Assembly: GCA_024226335.1 (NCBI GenBank)
Contig: JAAELY010000316.1
Span: forward strand, 1-60,569
Source of the DNA: a bacterium
GTDB lineage: Bacteria > Myxococcota_A > UBA9160 > SZUA-336
Length of the DNA: 60,569 bases
Reading direction: 5' to 3'
This document shows, piece after piece, positions 17,164 through 25,161 of the stretch; within the stretch, counting starts at the first letter, position 1, and the number at the start of each line of letters is the position of its first letter. The position numbers and the translations under genes are program-made. The notes under the pieces are model-generated. The model did not search any database and was not told the DNA's origin. It saw nothing but the letters and a program-made list of their open reading frames with translations.

Positions 17164-17622
17164 CTACTCCTCCGGGCACTCGAGCAGTTCGATCACGCTC
17201 TTGCCCATTTCGGCGGGTGATTCGAGATAGGCGAATGCGATCGTGGGTCCGAAACGCTTGAAGAAGATCTTCTCGAAGCCGGCAGATTCGAGTTCCTTCA
17301 ACTTCGCGTCGATCTGCGCAACACGGAAACGCACGTGATGAAGCCCTTCGCCGTGCTTCTTCAGGTGCTCGCTATGCGTGGTCTGCCCCGCGAGGACCTG
17401 GATCAATTCGATTTCCAGCGGGCCAGAGGAATTGACTGCGATCTTGAGCTTCACATCTGCCTGCACCCGGCGAACCGTGCAATCCGGCAGCGGTGTCTCG
17501 CCAATCTTGAAGGGACCGAAAAGGGCTTCGTATCTGGGTAGGGACTCCGCCATATCGGTGACCACATAGGAGACCTGATCAATCGCTCCCAGGCCGAAGT
17601 GATGTGCCGTACCCGCGTCCAT
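17164..17622 (-). CDS. VOC/glyoxalase-fold protein, methylmalonyl-CoA epimerase-like
   Basis: About 152 residues making two beta-alpha-beta-beta-beta modules of the vicinal oxygen chelate fold. Metal-site positions seen are Gln in GAIDQVSYVV (usually His), Glu/Gln in LEIELIQ, His in GLHHVRFRV and Glu in SVIELLE. The layout is nearest to methylmalonyl-CoA epimerase or glyoxalase proteins, with the first ligand substituted. ATG 17622 has GGGAG eight bases upstream; in-frame ATGs at 17637 and 17664 are alternatives. It is cotranscribed with the SnoaL-like gene three bases downstream. A small cofactor-free or metal isomerase acting on a catabolic intermediate is the likely role. Confidence 0.75.
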   Translation of the reverse strand: MDAGTAHHFGLGAIDQVSYVVTDMAESLPRYEALFGPFKIGETPLPDCTVRRVQADVKLKIAVNSSGPLEIELIQVLAGQTTHSEHLKKHGEGLHHVRFRVAQIDAKLKELESAGFEKIFFKRFGPTIAFAYLESPAEMGKSVIELLECPEE

Positions 17623-17735
17623 TCCGACTTCTCCCATCGGGATTCTTCCCATCGCGCCGAGCATACTGCATTGCGCAGAAATCGATCGCCTCTGCGCGGA
17701 TTCGGGCTTCTTGCACTGTGGGGTCGCGCTCGGGA

Positions 17736-18422
17736 TCAGGCGTTGCGCGGGCGAGTGTCCAGGATGTATCCCATTCCCTTGACGGTGTGCAGGAGCTTCG
17801 GCTCGAAGTCGCGGTCGATCTTCTTGCGCAGATGCGCAATGTGCACGTCGATGACGTTCGAGTACGAATCGAAGCTATAACCCCAGACCTTCTCGATGAT
17901 CATCGTGCGCGAAAGGACCTGGCCGGGGCTTCGCATCAGGTATTCGAGAAGTGCGAACTCCTTGCGCGTCAGTTCGATGATCTGGTCGGCCCGACGTACG
18001 ATGTGACGACTCAGGTCAAGCTCCAGATCGGCCATCTGCAGTACTTCGCCGACGGGTGTCACCTGTGTCCGTCTCGAGATCGCATCGATCCGGGCCAGGA
18101 GTTCGGCGAATGCAAACGGCTTGGCCAGATAGTCGTCTGCGCCGAGATTGAGGCCGCGAATCCGTTCCGAGACTTCCGTACGGGCCGACAGGAAGAGCAC
18201 GGGAGTGGGAATGCGGTCATCGCGAAGTCGAGTCAGTACTTCGAAACCGTCTATTCCGGGAAGCCCGACATCGAGGATGATCAGGTCGTAATTCCCGCTC
18301 AGGCCGCGCTCGAGTCCTGTTTCTCCATCCGCGGCGGTGTCGACGACATGGCCGTGTTCCTGCAGGCCCTTGTGAATGAACTCGCGAGCCGTCGCGTCGT
18401 CTTCCACATAGAGAACCTTCAC
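17736..18422 (-). CDS. OmpR/PhoB-family response regulator
   Basis: A 228-residue response regulator. The receiver domain (1-115) has the acidic pair VEDD, phospho-acceptor Asp51 in LIILDVGLPG, the switch Ser in LFLSAR and Lys in DDYLAKPF. The winged-helix DNA-binding domain (130-225) ends VHIAHLRKKI and HTVKGMGYIL, closest to the CusR/QseB branch. Its GTG start overlaps the stop of the sensor kinase gene as GTGA. The order here, kinase first, is reversed from many CusRS operons. A natural target is the divergent porin and PstS-like pair next to the kinase. Confidence 0.92.
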   Translation of the reverse strand: MKVLYVEDDATAREFIHKGLQEHGHVVDTAADGETGLERGLSGNYDLIILDVGLPGIDGFEVLTRLRDDRIPTPVLFLSARTEVSERIRGLNLGADDYLAKPFAFAELLARIDAISRRTQVTPVGEVLQMADLELDLSRHIVRRADQIIELTRKEFALLEYLMRSPGQVLSRTMIIEKVWGYSFDSYSNVIDVHIAHLRKKIDRDFEPKLLHTVKGMGYILDTRPRNA

Positions 18423-19837
18423 ACTCCAACCTCCGCGCTGCGTGGCAGCCAGACTGAGAGTGAGGTTCCCTCGCCCCGTACACTCGCAATCTCGAGCCGA
18501 CCTCCATGGGCGACGGCGATTGCCCGCGCAATCGCCAGGCCCAGGCCGAACCCCGTTGAACTCGCCACGGAGTCCGCGCGTTCGAAACGATCGAAGATCC
18601 CCTCGATTCGTTCTGGCGCAATCCCCGGTCCCGTATCCGAAACCACGACGACCAACCAGTCGTTTTCGAGATGGCCTTCGATCTTCACCAGGTCCCCGCT
18701 CGAAGAATACTGAACGGCATTGGACACCAGGTTCGAGAATAGCTGGTGAAGCCAGGAAGCGTCCGCAAGAATCGGCTCGGCGGGGAGTGCAATGGTGTTG
18801 AGATGCACGCCCTTTTCTTCGGCGACGGGTTCGAAGAACTCTCGAACCGTTTCGACGATTTCCGTGATGAGCGTCGGCTCGCGACTGCCCGCATCCAACC
18901 CTGCCTCGAAGTGTGCCAGGCGCAGCATTGCGTCCACACCGGTGGATAGCTGCTGGACTCCGGAAAGGACTTGCTGGAAGACTCGGCGGTACTCCTGTGG
19001 TTCGCGTTCCTTTTCCAACGTGACTTCCAACTGACTCGACATGGCCGTCAGTGGCGTGCGTAGCTGGTGCGCGGCATTGGCATTGAAGCGGCGCATTTCG
19101 ACCAGCGTGTTCTGGATTCTGCCGAGCATGTCGTTGAGTGTGGCCGCCAGCTGGTCCAATTCGTCTCCCGACCCGGATTCGGGTACGGATTCGTGAAGGC
19201 GTGTACCGCTGATGCGCCGCGCGGTATCGGTGATCTCCGCAAGGGGCCTCAGGCTTCCGCGCGCGAGCAGCCAGCCAATCGCAGCCGTCGTTGCCAGTAC
19301 GATCGGGAGCGACCAGAGGAACACGTCGCGGATATTGCGCACATTGTTTGCGTAGCGTTCGGTGTTCATCAGGACCCGCACCGCTCCGCCCGGGACCCTG
19401 GCGGCCATCGACAGATACGGTCGCGACTCTCCGATGTTCACCGCCCGGAGCAGAGTCTGGCGGCGACCGTCGAGAACGGCCTGAGAGACCGGAGGCGTCC
19501 GGAGATCGATGGATCCCGCGAATACGAGTCGCTTCCCGCGATCCGAAACCAGCTCTACACCGAGAGCGAGTTCGGGGTCGGTATTTCTCGCCAACTGTCG
19601 CGCGCGCTCATTCATCCACCGGGTTGCCGATTCGAAGTCGCCCGCGACGACCTGGGAGGTGAAGTCCTGGGCCAGTTCGGTCGTCTGTACCTCTATGAGT
19701 AGCTTCGCTTCGCGGTTGACCCTCTGCGCGACCTGCGCGTAGACGAAAAGAGCCACAGCACTCAACGTCACCGAAACCGCTGCGGTGTACCGAAGCGTCA
19801 GCTTTGCACCGATCGAGAGTCGTCTGAAGCCGGGCAC
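18419..19837 (-). CDS. Sensor histidine kinase, CusS/QseC-like
   Basis: A 472-residue inner-membrane kinase with TM1 at about residues 12-35, a periplasmic sensor of about 130 residues and TM2 at about 170-190. A HAMP segment follows (ARGSLRPLAEITDTARRIS). The HisKA site is NANAAHQLRTPLTAM (phospho-His near residue 260). N, G1 and G2 boxes are visible: LVSNAVQYS, VSDTGPGIAPE and GFGLGLAIARAIA. It is the first gene of the two-component operon and diverges from the porin gene 138 bases away. The sensor domain has no recognised ligand motif, so the signal is unknown. Confidence 0.92.
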   Translation of the reverse strand: MPGFRRLSIGAKLTLRYTAAVSVTLSAVALFVYAQVAQRVNREAKLLIEVQTTELAQDFTSQVVAGDFESATRWMNERARQLARNTDPELALGVELVSDRGKRLVFAGSIDLRTPPVSQAVLDGRRQTLLRAVNIGESRPYLSMAARVPGGAVRVLMNTERYANNVRNIRDVFLWSLPIVLATTAAIGWLLARGSLRPLAEITDTARRISGTRLHESVPESGSGDELDQLAATLNDMLGRIQNTLVEMRRFNANAAHQLRTPLTAMSSQLEVTLEKEREPQEYRRVFQQVLSGVQQLSTGVDAMLRLAHFEAGLDAGSREPTLITEIVETVREFFEPVAEEKGVHLNTIALPAEPILADASWLHQLFSNLVSNAVQYSSSGDLVKIEGHLENDWLVVVVSDTGPGIAPERIEGIFDRFERADSVASSTGFGLGLAIARAIAVAHGGRLEIASVRGEGTSLSVWLPRSAEVGV

Positions 19838-19975
19838 GGACTCAGACTAGCGAAACGGGCATGAAGCGCAGATGAAAAAGGCTCGACAAGGTCTGGATCC
19901 GGAAGCCCGGGCGACCGAGACTGTGTTTCCGTCCGAAACCGCAGAATCCCGCCACATCCAGAACAGAGGCATGCC

Positions 19976-21049
19976 TTGCCAAGACGCGCATACTTGCTCC
20001 TACTGGTCTGCTGGCTGCTATTTGCACCCGCGACCGCCGGCGCAATCGATTGGAAGATCGGTCGGACCCCTGATGTGTTTCGAACCCATCCGGATTCGAT
20101 CACAACCCGGGTCGGCGGATGGATGGACGCTTCCTATGAGGACAATGACAGTCCCGGTTCGGCACGTTCCATCAACGTCAATCACCTGAATATCTTCCTG
20201 GACACTCGCTACGGCGAGGAGTGGCAGGTATTTGTCGAAGCGGAGTTCGAGCACGAAAGCGATCTGATCGGCTTTCCGCTGGAACGCGAGTACGAACTCG
20301 AGCAGGGGTATGTGCGCTACCGCCTCGGCGATGCACTCGAGGTCCGGCTCGGCCAGTTCAACACACCGTTTGGCTACTGGACCCCGGTCCACTGGACCAT
20401 CGTGATGGAGACGATCCGCCCCCCACTGCACGAACAAGAGAGGATCACGCCCGAACAGCAACAAGGGCTGGGGCTGATCGGGCGTTGGTTCCCCCGGGAT
20501 CCCGCCCCAACGGATCTCGAGATTCGCTACGCGGCCTATACCAGCTACGGAAACAGCTCTTCCTTGCTCCAGGAGTCGAAGACTGACGGCTGGTCCCTTG
20601 GTGGCGATTTGCGTCTGGGAATTCGCGAAGAGCATTTCGCTGGCGTGTCCTACTTCCAGCGACAACGCGAACTGCCAAAGGATCGCTCCGAACGCAGCAT
20701 CGCGTTTTACGGTCAGACGCAGTTGACTTCCACGCTCCTGCTCAGAGCCGAGTACGTTCGCCAGCAACGCGATAGCAACACGGTTCCGGAGTTGTCGCGT
20801 GATATCAACATCGCCTATGCGAAGCTGCGCTGGCGTTTTCATTCGCGCTTCTATCTGAACTATCGTTTCAACTGGGGGGACGACGACTCGACGGGAATCG
20901 CCTTCCAGCGCAGGGTCAATACCTTCACTCTGGGCTATCAGCCGAAACCGTGGCTCCGGCTCAAGGCTGAGTATTCAGATCACGATTTTGACGACGCCCC
21001 GCGTCGTGATTTTCGCTACTGGGGCCTGTCGATCGGGACCTTGTTCTGA
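19976..21049 (+). CDS. Outer-membrane beta-barrel (porin-like) protein
   Basis: A 357-residue protein with a Sec signal peptide (LLLLVCWLLFAPATAGA) and a mature part built of amphipathic strands with alternating residues, ending in a C-terminal phenylalanine (LSIGTLF) as outer-membrane proteins do. Segments such as VEAEFEHESD, LEVRLGQFNTPFGYW and RFYLNYRFNWG resemble phosphate-selective or phosphoporin-like barrels. The TTG at 19976 gives the full signal peptide. A PstS-like protein gene follows two bases after the stop, suggesting joint work in solute capture. The gene diverges from the kinase operon, which probably controls it. Confidence 0.8.
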   Translation: MPRRAYLLLLVCWLLFAPATAGAIDWKIGRTPDVFRTHPDSITTRVGGWMDASYEDNDSPGSARSINVNHLNIFLDTRYGEEWQVFVEAEFEHESDLIGFPLEREYELEQGYVRYRLGDALEVRLGQFNTPFGYWTPVHWTIVMETIRPPLHEQERITPEQQQGLGLIGRWFPRDPAPTDLEIRYAAYTSYGNSSSLLQESKTDGWSLGGDLRLGIREEHFAGVSYFQRQRELPKDRSERSIAFYGQTQLTSTLLLRAEYVRQQRDSNTVPELSRDINIAYAKLRWRFHSRFYLNYRFNWGDDDSTGIAFQRRVNTFTLGYQPKPWLRLKAEYSDHDFDDAPRRDFRYWGLSIGTLF

Positions 21050-21051
21050 GC

Positions 21052-21579
21052 ATGGTGAGCCTTCTTCACTTCGTGCGCTGCCTGCTCGTCGGGTCGATGC
21101 TCGCACTACCAGGTGCGGCCCACGCGGACGATGCGCTTGCGTTGATCATCCACTCAGAAGGCGCGGTGATCTCAGAGATCTCGTTACCTGCACTTCGTCG
21201 AGTCTATCTGGGAAAAACGACTCGGCATGCGGGATCTCGCATCGAGCCGCTCCATCTGCGCTCGGGTAGTTCGGCTCGTCAGGTTTTCACCCGCGCCGTC
21301 TTCGGCAAGTCGGAGCAGGAGATGCAGGACTACTGGATTCAACAAGCGCTGTCCGGCGGAGATCTTCCGCCTCGCGAGTTTGGATCTCCGGAGTCGGTCA
21401 TCGAAGCGGTCTCACAGAAACCCGGTGTGTTGGGATACGTGCCTCTGAAGGCCTTGAATCCGCAGGCTCTAGAACGCGTGCGGGTATTGCGCGTGGGGAA
21501 GGGTGAGGCCGCCCCATTGCCGGGCGAGAACCGCTATCCAATCCGTATCGTCGAGCGTGACGCGCGCCCCCAACCCTGA
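21052..21579 (+). CDS. Small PstS-like periplasmic phosphate-binding-type protein
   Basis: A 175-residue secreted protein with signal peptide (FVRCLLVGSMLALPGAAHA) and a single-lobe version of the PstS/PBP fold. ISLPALRRVYLGKTTRHAG, RSGSSARQVFTRAVFGKS and VIEAVSQKPGVLGYVPLKAL match short phosphate ABC transporter substrate-binding homologues found beside porins. It is about half the length of a true PstS, so it probably assists or senses rather than feeds an ABC transporter, and no ABC genes are nearby. It is in one operon with the porin. A phosphate ligand is inferred from the family only. Confidence 0.78.
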   Translation: MVSLLHFVRCLLVGSMLALPGAAHADDALALIIHSEGAVISEISLPALRRVYLGKTTRHAGSRIEPLHLRSGSSARQVFTRAVFGKSEQEMQDYWIQQALSGGDLPPREFGSPESVIEAVSQKPGVLGYVPLKALNPQALERVRVLRVGKGEAAPLPGENRYPIRIVERDARPQP

Positions 21580-21611
21580 CCGGGCTTCTCCCTACCGACG
21601 TTGACTACGAG

Positions 21612-22676
21612 CTATCGCGCCAGTTCTTCGTCGATCGTTTCCACGAAAGCCTCGAACGGCTTGGCGCCACCCAGGAAGCGTCCGTTGATGAAGAAGGCCG
21701 GCGTTCCGGTTACACCTAGCGCCTGCCCGCTGCGCGCGCTGGCCTGCACCTGTTCAGCGAACTCATTCGAATCGAGGCATTGGGCGAACGGATCGGCGTC
21801 CAGTCCCAGTTCCGCGGCGAATCCCTTGAGCTGATCCGCGTCCAGCGACCCTCGGAGGTTCTCGAAGATCTTGTCGTGATAAGCCCAGAACTTCCCCTGT
21901 GCGTGTGCGCATCGGGCTGCTTCGGCGGCGGCTTGCGCCCGCCCATGGCTTGGAAGTGGATAGTCCCGATAGATGATGCGCACCTTGTCGCCGTACTTCT
22001 CGACCACCTGCTTGAGGGTCGGACCGACCCTCGCGCAGTAGGGTCACTGAAAGTCTGAATACTCGACGATCGTCACCGCAGCGGTCACGGGTCCGATGGC
22101 CGGCTCTGTCGGTGAGACGGGAACATCGGCGCGCGGCGGATCGAGGGAGATTTCCAGCTTCGCCTTCGCGCTCAGTCCGGCCAGAATTTCGTCTCGTCGC
22201 TCGACGACCCGATTGCGGAGCAAGAAGGCTTCGATGCGTCCGGCTACGTCTTCGAACTCGCGGCCTTCACCCGGTTTGAAGTTGGCATCGTAGAAAGTCC
22301 TTACCTCAGCTCCGGTCACTGGTGCGACGTGAGCCTCGATCTTTCGTTCGAAGAACTCGTCCGAAGTCACGCCTTCCTGGGCGGCGGCGGATTCGATCAA
22401 GCGTTCATTGATCAACTGCTCCAGAGCGCCCCGCCTGGCGTCGTACAAGCCTTGGTAAGCTTCCCTGTTGGTAGGGCTCGCGAATGCATCGAGTTCCTGC
22501 AGGGTGATCGGATTGCCGTTGAGGGTCGCCACGACAGCTCCCGAGGCCCGGGAATCCGCAGGACCGGACGATGGTGGTTTGCAGCCGCTGGCGGCCAGAA
22601 GGGCCACGGCAACCAGCGAGATCCCTCTCGCTGTAAGACCTGCAGAACGTTTGAGAATCGCCTGATCCAAATGCAT
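21612..22676 (-). CDS. DsbA-like selenoprotein (UPYC) fused to a SurA-N-like domain, lipoprotein; contains in-frame UGA
   Basis: A 354-residue protein read through an in-frame TGA at 22044-22046 (residue 211). A lipoprotein signal with lipobox AASGC (Cys32) is followed by a SurA/PpiC-type N-terminal helical domain (about 45-165: ATLNGNPITLQELD, ALEQLINERLI). A DsbA-like thioredoxin domain begins VTIVEYSDFQ, then U211-P-Y-C214, ARVGPTLKQVVEKYGDK and YRDYPLPSH, with the cis-Pro loop GVTGTPAFFING. The TGA stands exactly at the first Cys of the FxCPYC motif. An eight-pair hairpin fitting the SECIS rules lies just after it. The start is ATG 22676, or TTG 22703. A thiol oxidase, reductase or isomerase in the periplasm is likely. 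Confidence 0.88.
22014..22032 (-). promoter_or_regulatory. Bacterial SECIS hairpin of the DsbA-like selenoprotein
   Basis: On the minus strand the UGA (22046-22044) is followed by eleven bases, then a perfect eight-pair stem GAGGGUCG (22032-22025) / CGACCCUC (22021-22014) closing a three-base loop GUC (22024-22022). The loop begins with G-U and lies 19 bases after the UGA, within the 16-37 base window for bacterial SECIS elements. The hairpin is inside the coding region, as required in bacteria. Confidence 0.82.
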
Positions 22677-22831
22677 CTCCTGCGCCGAGTCCGGCTCCGG
22701 CAATCTTAGCCGACGCTCACGGAGGCGCTAATGCGGGCCCGCCGCCTACCTTCGCGATCTCGTCGAGCGCGGACTCCGGATCGCAGTCGCACACGATTGC
22801 GTCGGATTGTCGGTGAGAGGCGCAGCGCCCG

Positions 22832-22871
22832 ATCGGGATTCCCTAAATGAACCCTGTAGAATCGGGATTCC
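22832..22871. promoter_or_regulatory. Direct repeat upstream of the thiolase gene
   Basis: The 11-base word ATCGGGATTCC occurs at 22832-22842 and again at 22861-22871, 29 bases apart start to start, directly before the ribosome-binding site of the thiolase gene. It may be a pair of regulator half-sites or a chance duplication. No promoter boxes can be assigned with confidence. Confidence 0.35.
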
Positions 22872-22888
22872 ACTCTCAGGGAGGTACC

Positions 22889-24118
22889 ATGCCAGAAGCC
22901 TGGATCATCGATGGAGTTCGTTCGCCACGCGGCCGCGGAAAACCCGGCAAAGGTGGCCTGTCTCATATCCATCCCCAGCAGGCGATGGCTCAGGTACTCA
23001 ACGCATTGCGCGATCGCGTCGGTTTCGACGAAAAAGACGTCGAAGACGTGGTCGTCGGCTGTGGTTCCGGTAGTGGAGATCACGCACACGACATCGCACG
23101 CATGTCGGTGCTCGATGCCGGTTGGTCGACCAATGCGCCCGGCGTCACGATCCACCGCTTCTGTGGTTCGGGCCAACAGGCCGTCACGTTTGCGGGTACG
23201 GGGATCATGGCCGGGCAACAGGATCTGGTGATCGGCGGTGGTGTCGAGTTCATGTCGCGCTACGCCCCGATCCATGCACACGGTTTCCATGCGAATAACG
23301 AGCATCTCTTTGAGCAGCATCCGCAGGTGCCTCAGGGGATTTCCGCAGATCTGATCGCGACGATCGAAGGATTTTCGCGCGAAGACTGTGACTCGTACGC
23401 GGTGCAGAGCCAGGAGCGCGCGGCCGCGGCGATCGCCGATAAGCGCTTCGACCGCAGTCTGGTGCCGATCGTCAATCTGGATGGCACGCCTGCACTCGAT
23501 CACGATGAGCATCCCCGTCCGGGCACGACCCTGGAATCTCTATCTAAACTGCCCGCGTCGTTCGAAGAGCTCGCTTCCAAGGTGCACAAGGGCTACGCGA
23601 AGAGCTTCGATGATTATTGCAAGCAGGTGTACCCGCAGGTCGACAAGGTGGAGCACGTGCACCACGCCGGGAACTCATCGGGTGTGGTTGATGGAGCCAG
23701 CGCAATTCTGCTGTCTTCACCGGAATACGCAAAGGCCAACGGATTGAAGCCTCGAGCGCGCATTCGCATGACCGCCGTCGCGGGAACCGAACCGGTCATC
23801 ATGCTGACGGCTCCAGGCCCTGCCACGGAGAAGGTCTTGAAGAAGGCCGGAATGAGCGCCAGTGATATCGATCTTTTCGAAGTCAACGAAGCGTTTGCAT
23901 CCGTAGTCCTCAAGTTTGCGAAGGATCTCGAAGTCGATCAGGACAAGCTCAACGTGAACGGCGGTGCGATTGCCTTGGGACATCCGATCGGCGGAACCGG
24001 TCCCATGCTGATCCAGACAGTGCTCGACGAGTTGGAGCGCCGAGATCTCAATATCGGGTTGGTGGCCATGTGCACGGGCGGTGGAATGGGAACCGCCACG
24101 ATCATCGAACGCATCTGA
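22889..24118 (+). CDS. Acetyl-CoA C-acyltransferase (thiolase)
   Basis: A 409-residue thiolase that cleaves or forms 3-ketoacyl-CoA. The active-site residues are all visible: nucleophile Cys in HRFCGSGQQA (about residue 93), FEVNEAFA, His in LGHPIGGTG, and the second Cys in MCTGGGMG at the C-terminus. The length is normal. ATG 22889 follows AGGGAGGT. It heads an operon with a short-chain dehydrogenase (28 bases later) and a GPH transporter, and shares the window with two acyl-CoA dehydrogenases and an acyl-CoA synthetase, which points to beta-oxidation of a fatty, branched or sterol side-chain substrate. Confidence 0.92.
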   Translation: MPEAWIIDGVRSPRGRGKPGKGGLSHIHPQQAMAQVLNALRDRVGFDEKDVEDVVVGCGSGSGDHAHDIARMSVLDAGWSTNAPGVTIHRFCGSGQQAVTFAGTGIMAGQQDLVIGGGVEFMSRYAPIHAHGFHANNEHLFEQHPQVPQGISADLIATIEGFSREDCDSYAVQSQERAAAAIADKRFDRSLVPIVNLDGTPALDHDEHPRPGTTLESLSKLPASFEELASKVHKGYAKSFDDYCKQVYPQVDKVEHVHHAGNSSGVVDGASAILLSSPEYAKANGLKPRARIRMTAVAGTEPVIMLTAPGPATEKVLKKAGMSASDIDLFEVNEAFASVVLKFAKDLEVDQDKLNVNGGAIALGHPIGGTGPMLIQTVLDELERRDLNIGLVAMCTGGGMGTATIIERI

Positions 24119-24146
24119 CTCTCAACGGGAGTCAGGAGGAGAGACC

Positions 24147-25127
24147 GTGAAGAACTTCCGAGACAAGATCGCAGTCATTACAGGCGCTGGAACCGGAATG
24201 GGGCGGCAGCTCGCGCTGCAACTCGTGGCCGAAGGCTGTCACGTTGCGCTCTGCGACGTGATCGTCGAGAACCTGGAGGAGACTCAGCGTCTGTGCGAGA
24301 AATCGGCGCTCGATGGAGTTCGCGTCAGCATTCACGAATGTGATGTCTCCGACGAGTCCCAGATGCAGAAGTTCCGCGACGGCGTGCTGGAACGGCACGA
24401 CACCGACCATATCAATCTGCTCTTCAACAACGCCGGAATTTCAGGCGGAGGCAGTTTTCTCAATGACGACAGGGCGGACTGGGATCGCGCTTTCGGGGTC
24501 TGCTGGAACGGCGTCTATTTCGGTTCTCGCGCTTTTCTTCCGCTCCTGGTCGCCAGTAGCGAAGGACACATCATCAACACCAGTAGCGTCAACGGTTTCT
24601 GGGCTTCGCTCGGACCCGGGATCCCGCATACGGCCTACAGCGCTGCAAAGTTCGCGGTCAAGGGGTTTACCGAGGCGCTATTGACCGATCTGAAGCTCAA
24701 TGCGCCGCATGTGAAGGCGTCCCTGGTCATTCCCGGTCACATCGGTACCTCGATCGCGATCAACAGTGGTCGCGTGCTCGGAAAGCCCGGTGCGCTGGAG
24801 ATGGAGAGCGAAGATCTGGACGTCGTCCGTGAGCGCATGAAACAACGAGGAATCTCTCCGGATGCGTTTTCTGACGAGCAATTGCGCCAGCTTGCTCACC
24901 AGATGACGATTGATTTCCGCGACAACGCGCCGGTGTCGGCGGCCGAAGCCGCGACGATCATCCTCGACGGAGTGCGTGCCGAGAAGTGGCGGATCCTGGT
25001 CGGAGAGGACGCCCACGCGCTGGATCGCATCGTTCGCGAGGATCCCGAGGGCGCATATGACGGTTCCCTGTGGGACCGGATACAGGAAGAAGGCCATTTG
25101 AAGATCGATCTGGAAACGGGAGAGTAG
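24147..25127 (+). CDS. Short-chain dehydrogenase/reductase
   Basis: A 326-residue SDR. NAD(P)-binding motif TGAGTGMGRQLA is near the N-terminus, NNAGIS follows, the catalytic Ser is in INTSSVNGFW, and Tyr and Lys are in HTAYSAAKFAVKGF. The protein is some 60 residues longer than a minimal SDR, with a C-terminal extension (AAEAATIILDGVRAEKWRILVGEDAHALDRIVRE) typical of a subgroup linked to lipid and aromatic catabolism. The GTG start at 24147 has AGGAGGAG upstream. Position just after the thiolase suggests oxidation of a hydroxyacyl or hydroxysteroid intermediate. Confidence 0.88.
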   Translation: MKNFRDKIAVITGAGTGMGRQLALQLVAEGCHVALCDVIVENLEETQRLCEKSALDGVRVSIHECDVSDESQMQKFRDGVLERHDTDHINLLFNNAGISGGGSFLNDDRADWDRAFGVCWNGVYFGSRAFLPLLVASSEGHIINTSSVNGFWASLGPGIPHTAYSAAKFAVKGFTEALLTDLKLNAPHVKASLVIPGHIGTSIAINSGRVLGKPGALEMESEDLDVVRERMKQRGISPDAFSDEQLRQLAHQMTIDFRDNAPVSAAEAATIILDGVRAEKWRILVGEDAHALDRIVREDPEGAYDGSLWDRIQEEGHLKIDLETGE

Positions 25128-25161
25128 GCCGCGGCTGCGCCGAGGCGGAAGCCGAATCAAG

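Noticed and set aside
17604-18713. 369-codon frame antisense to the response regulator and kinase
   Set aside because: Receiver, winged-helix and kinase motifs on the minus strand prove the coding strand.
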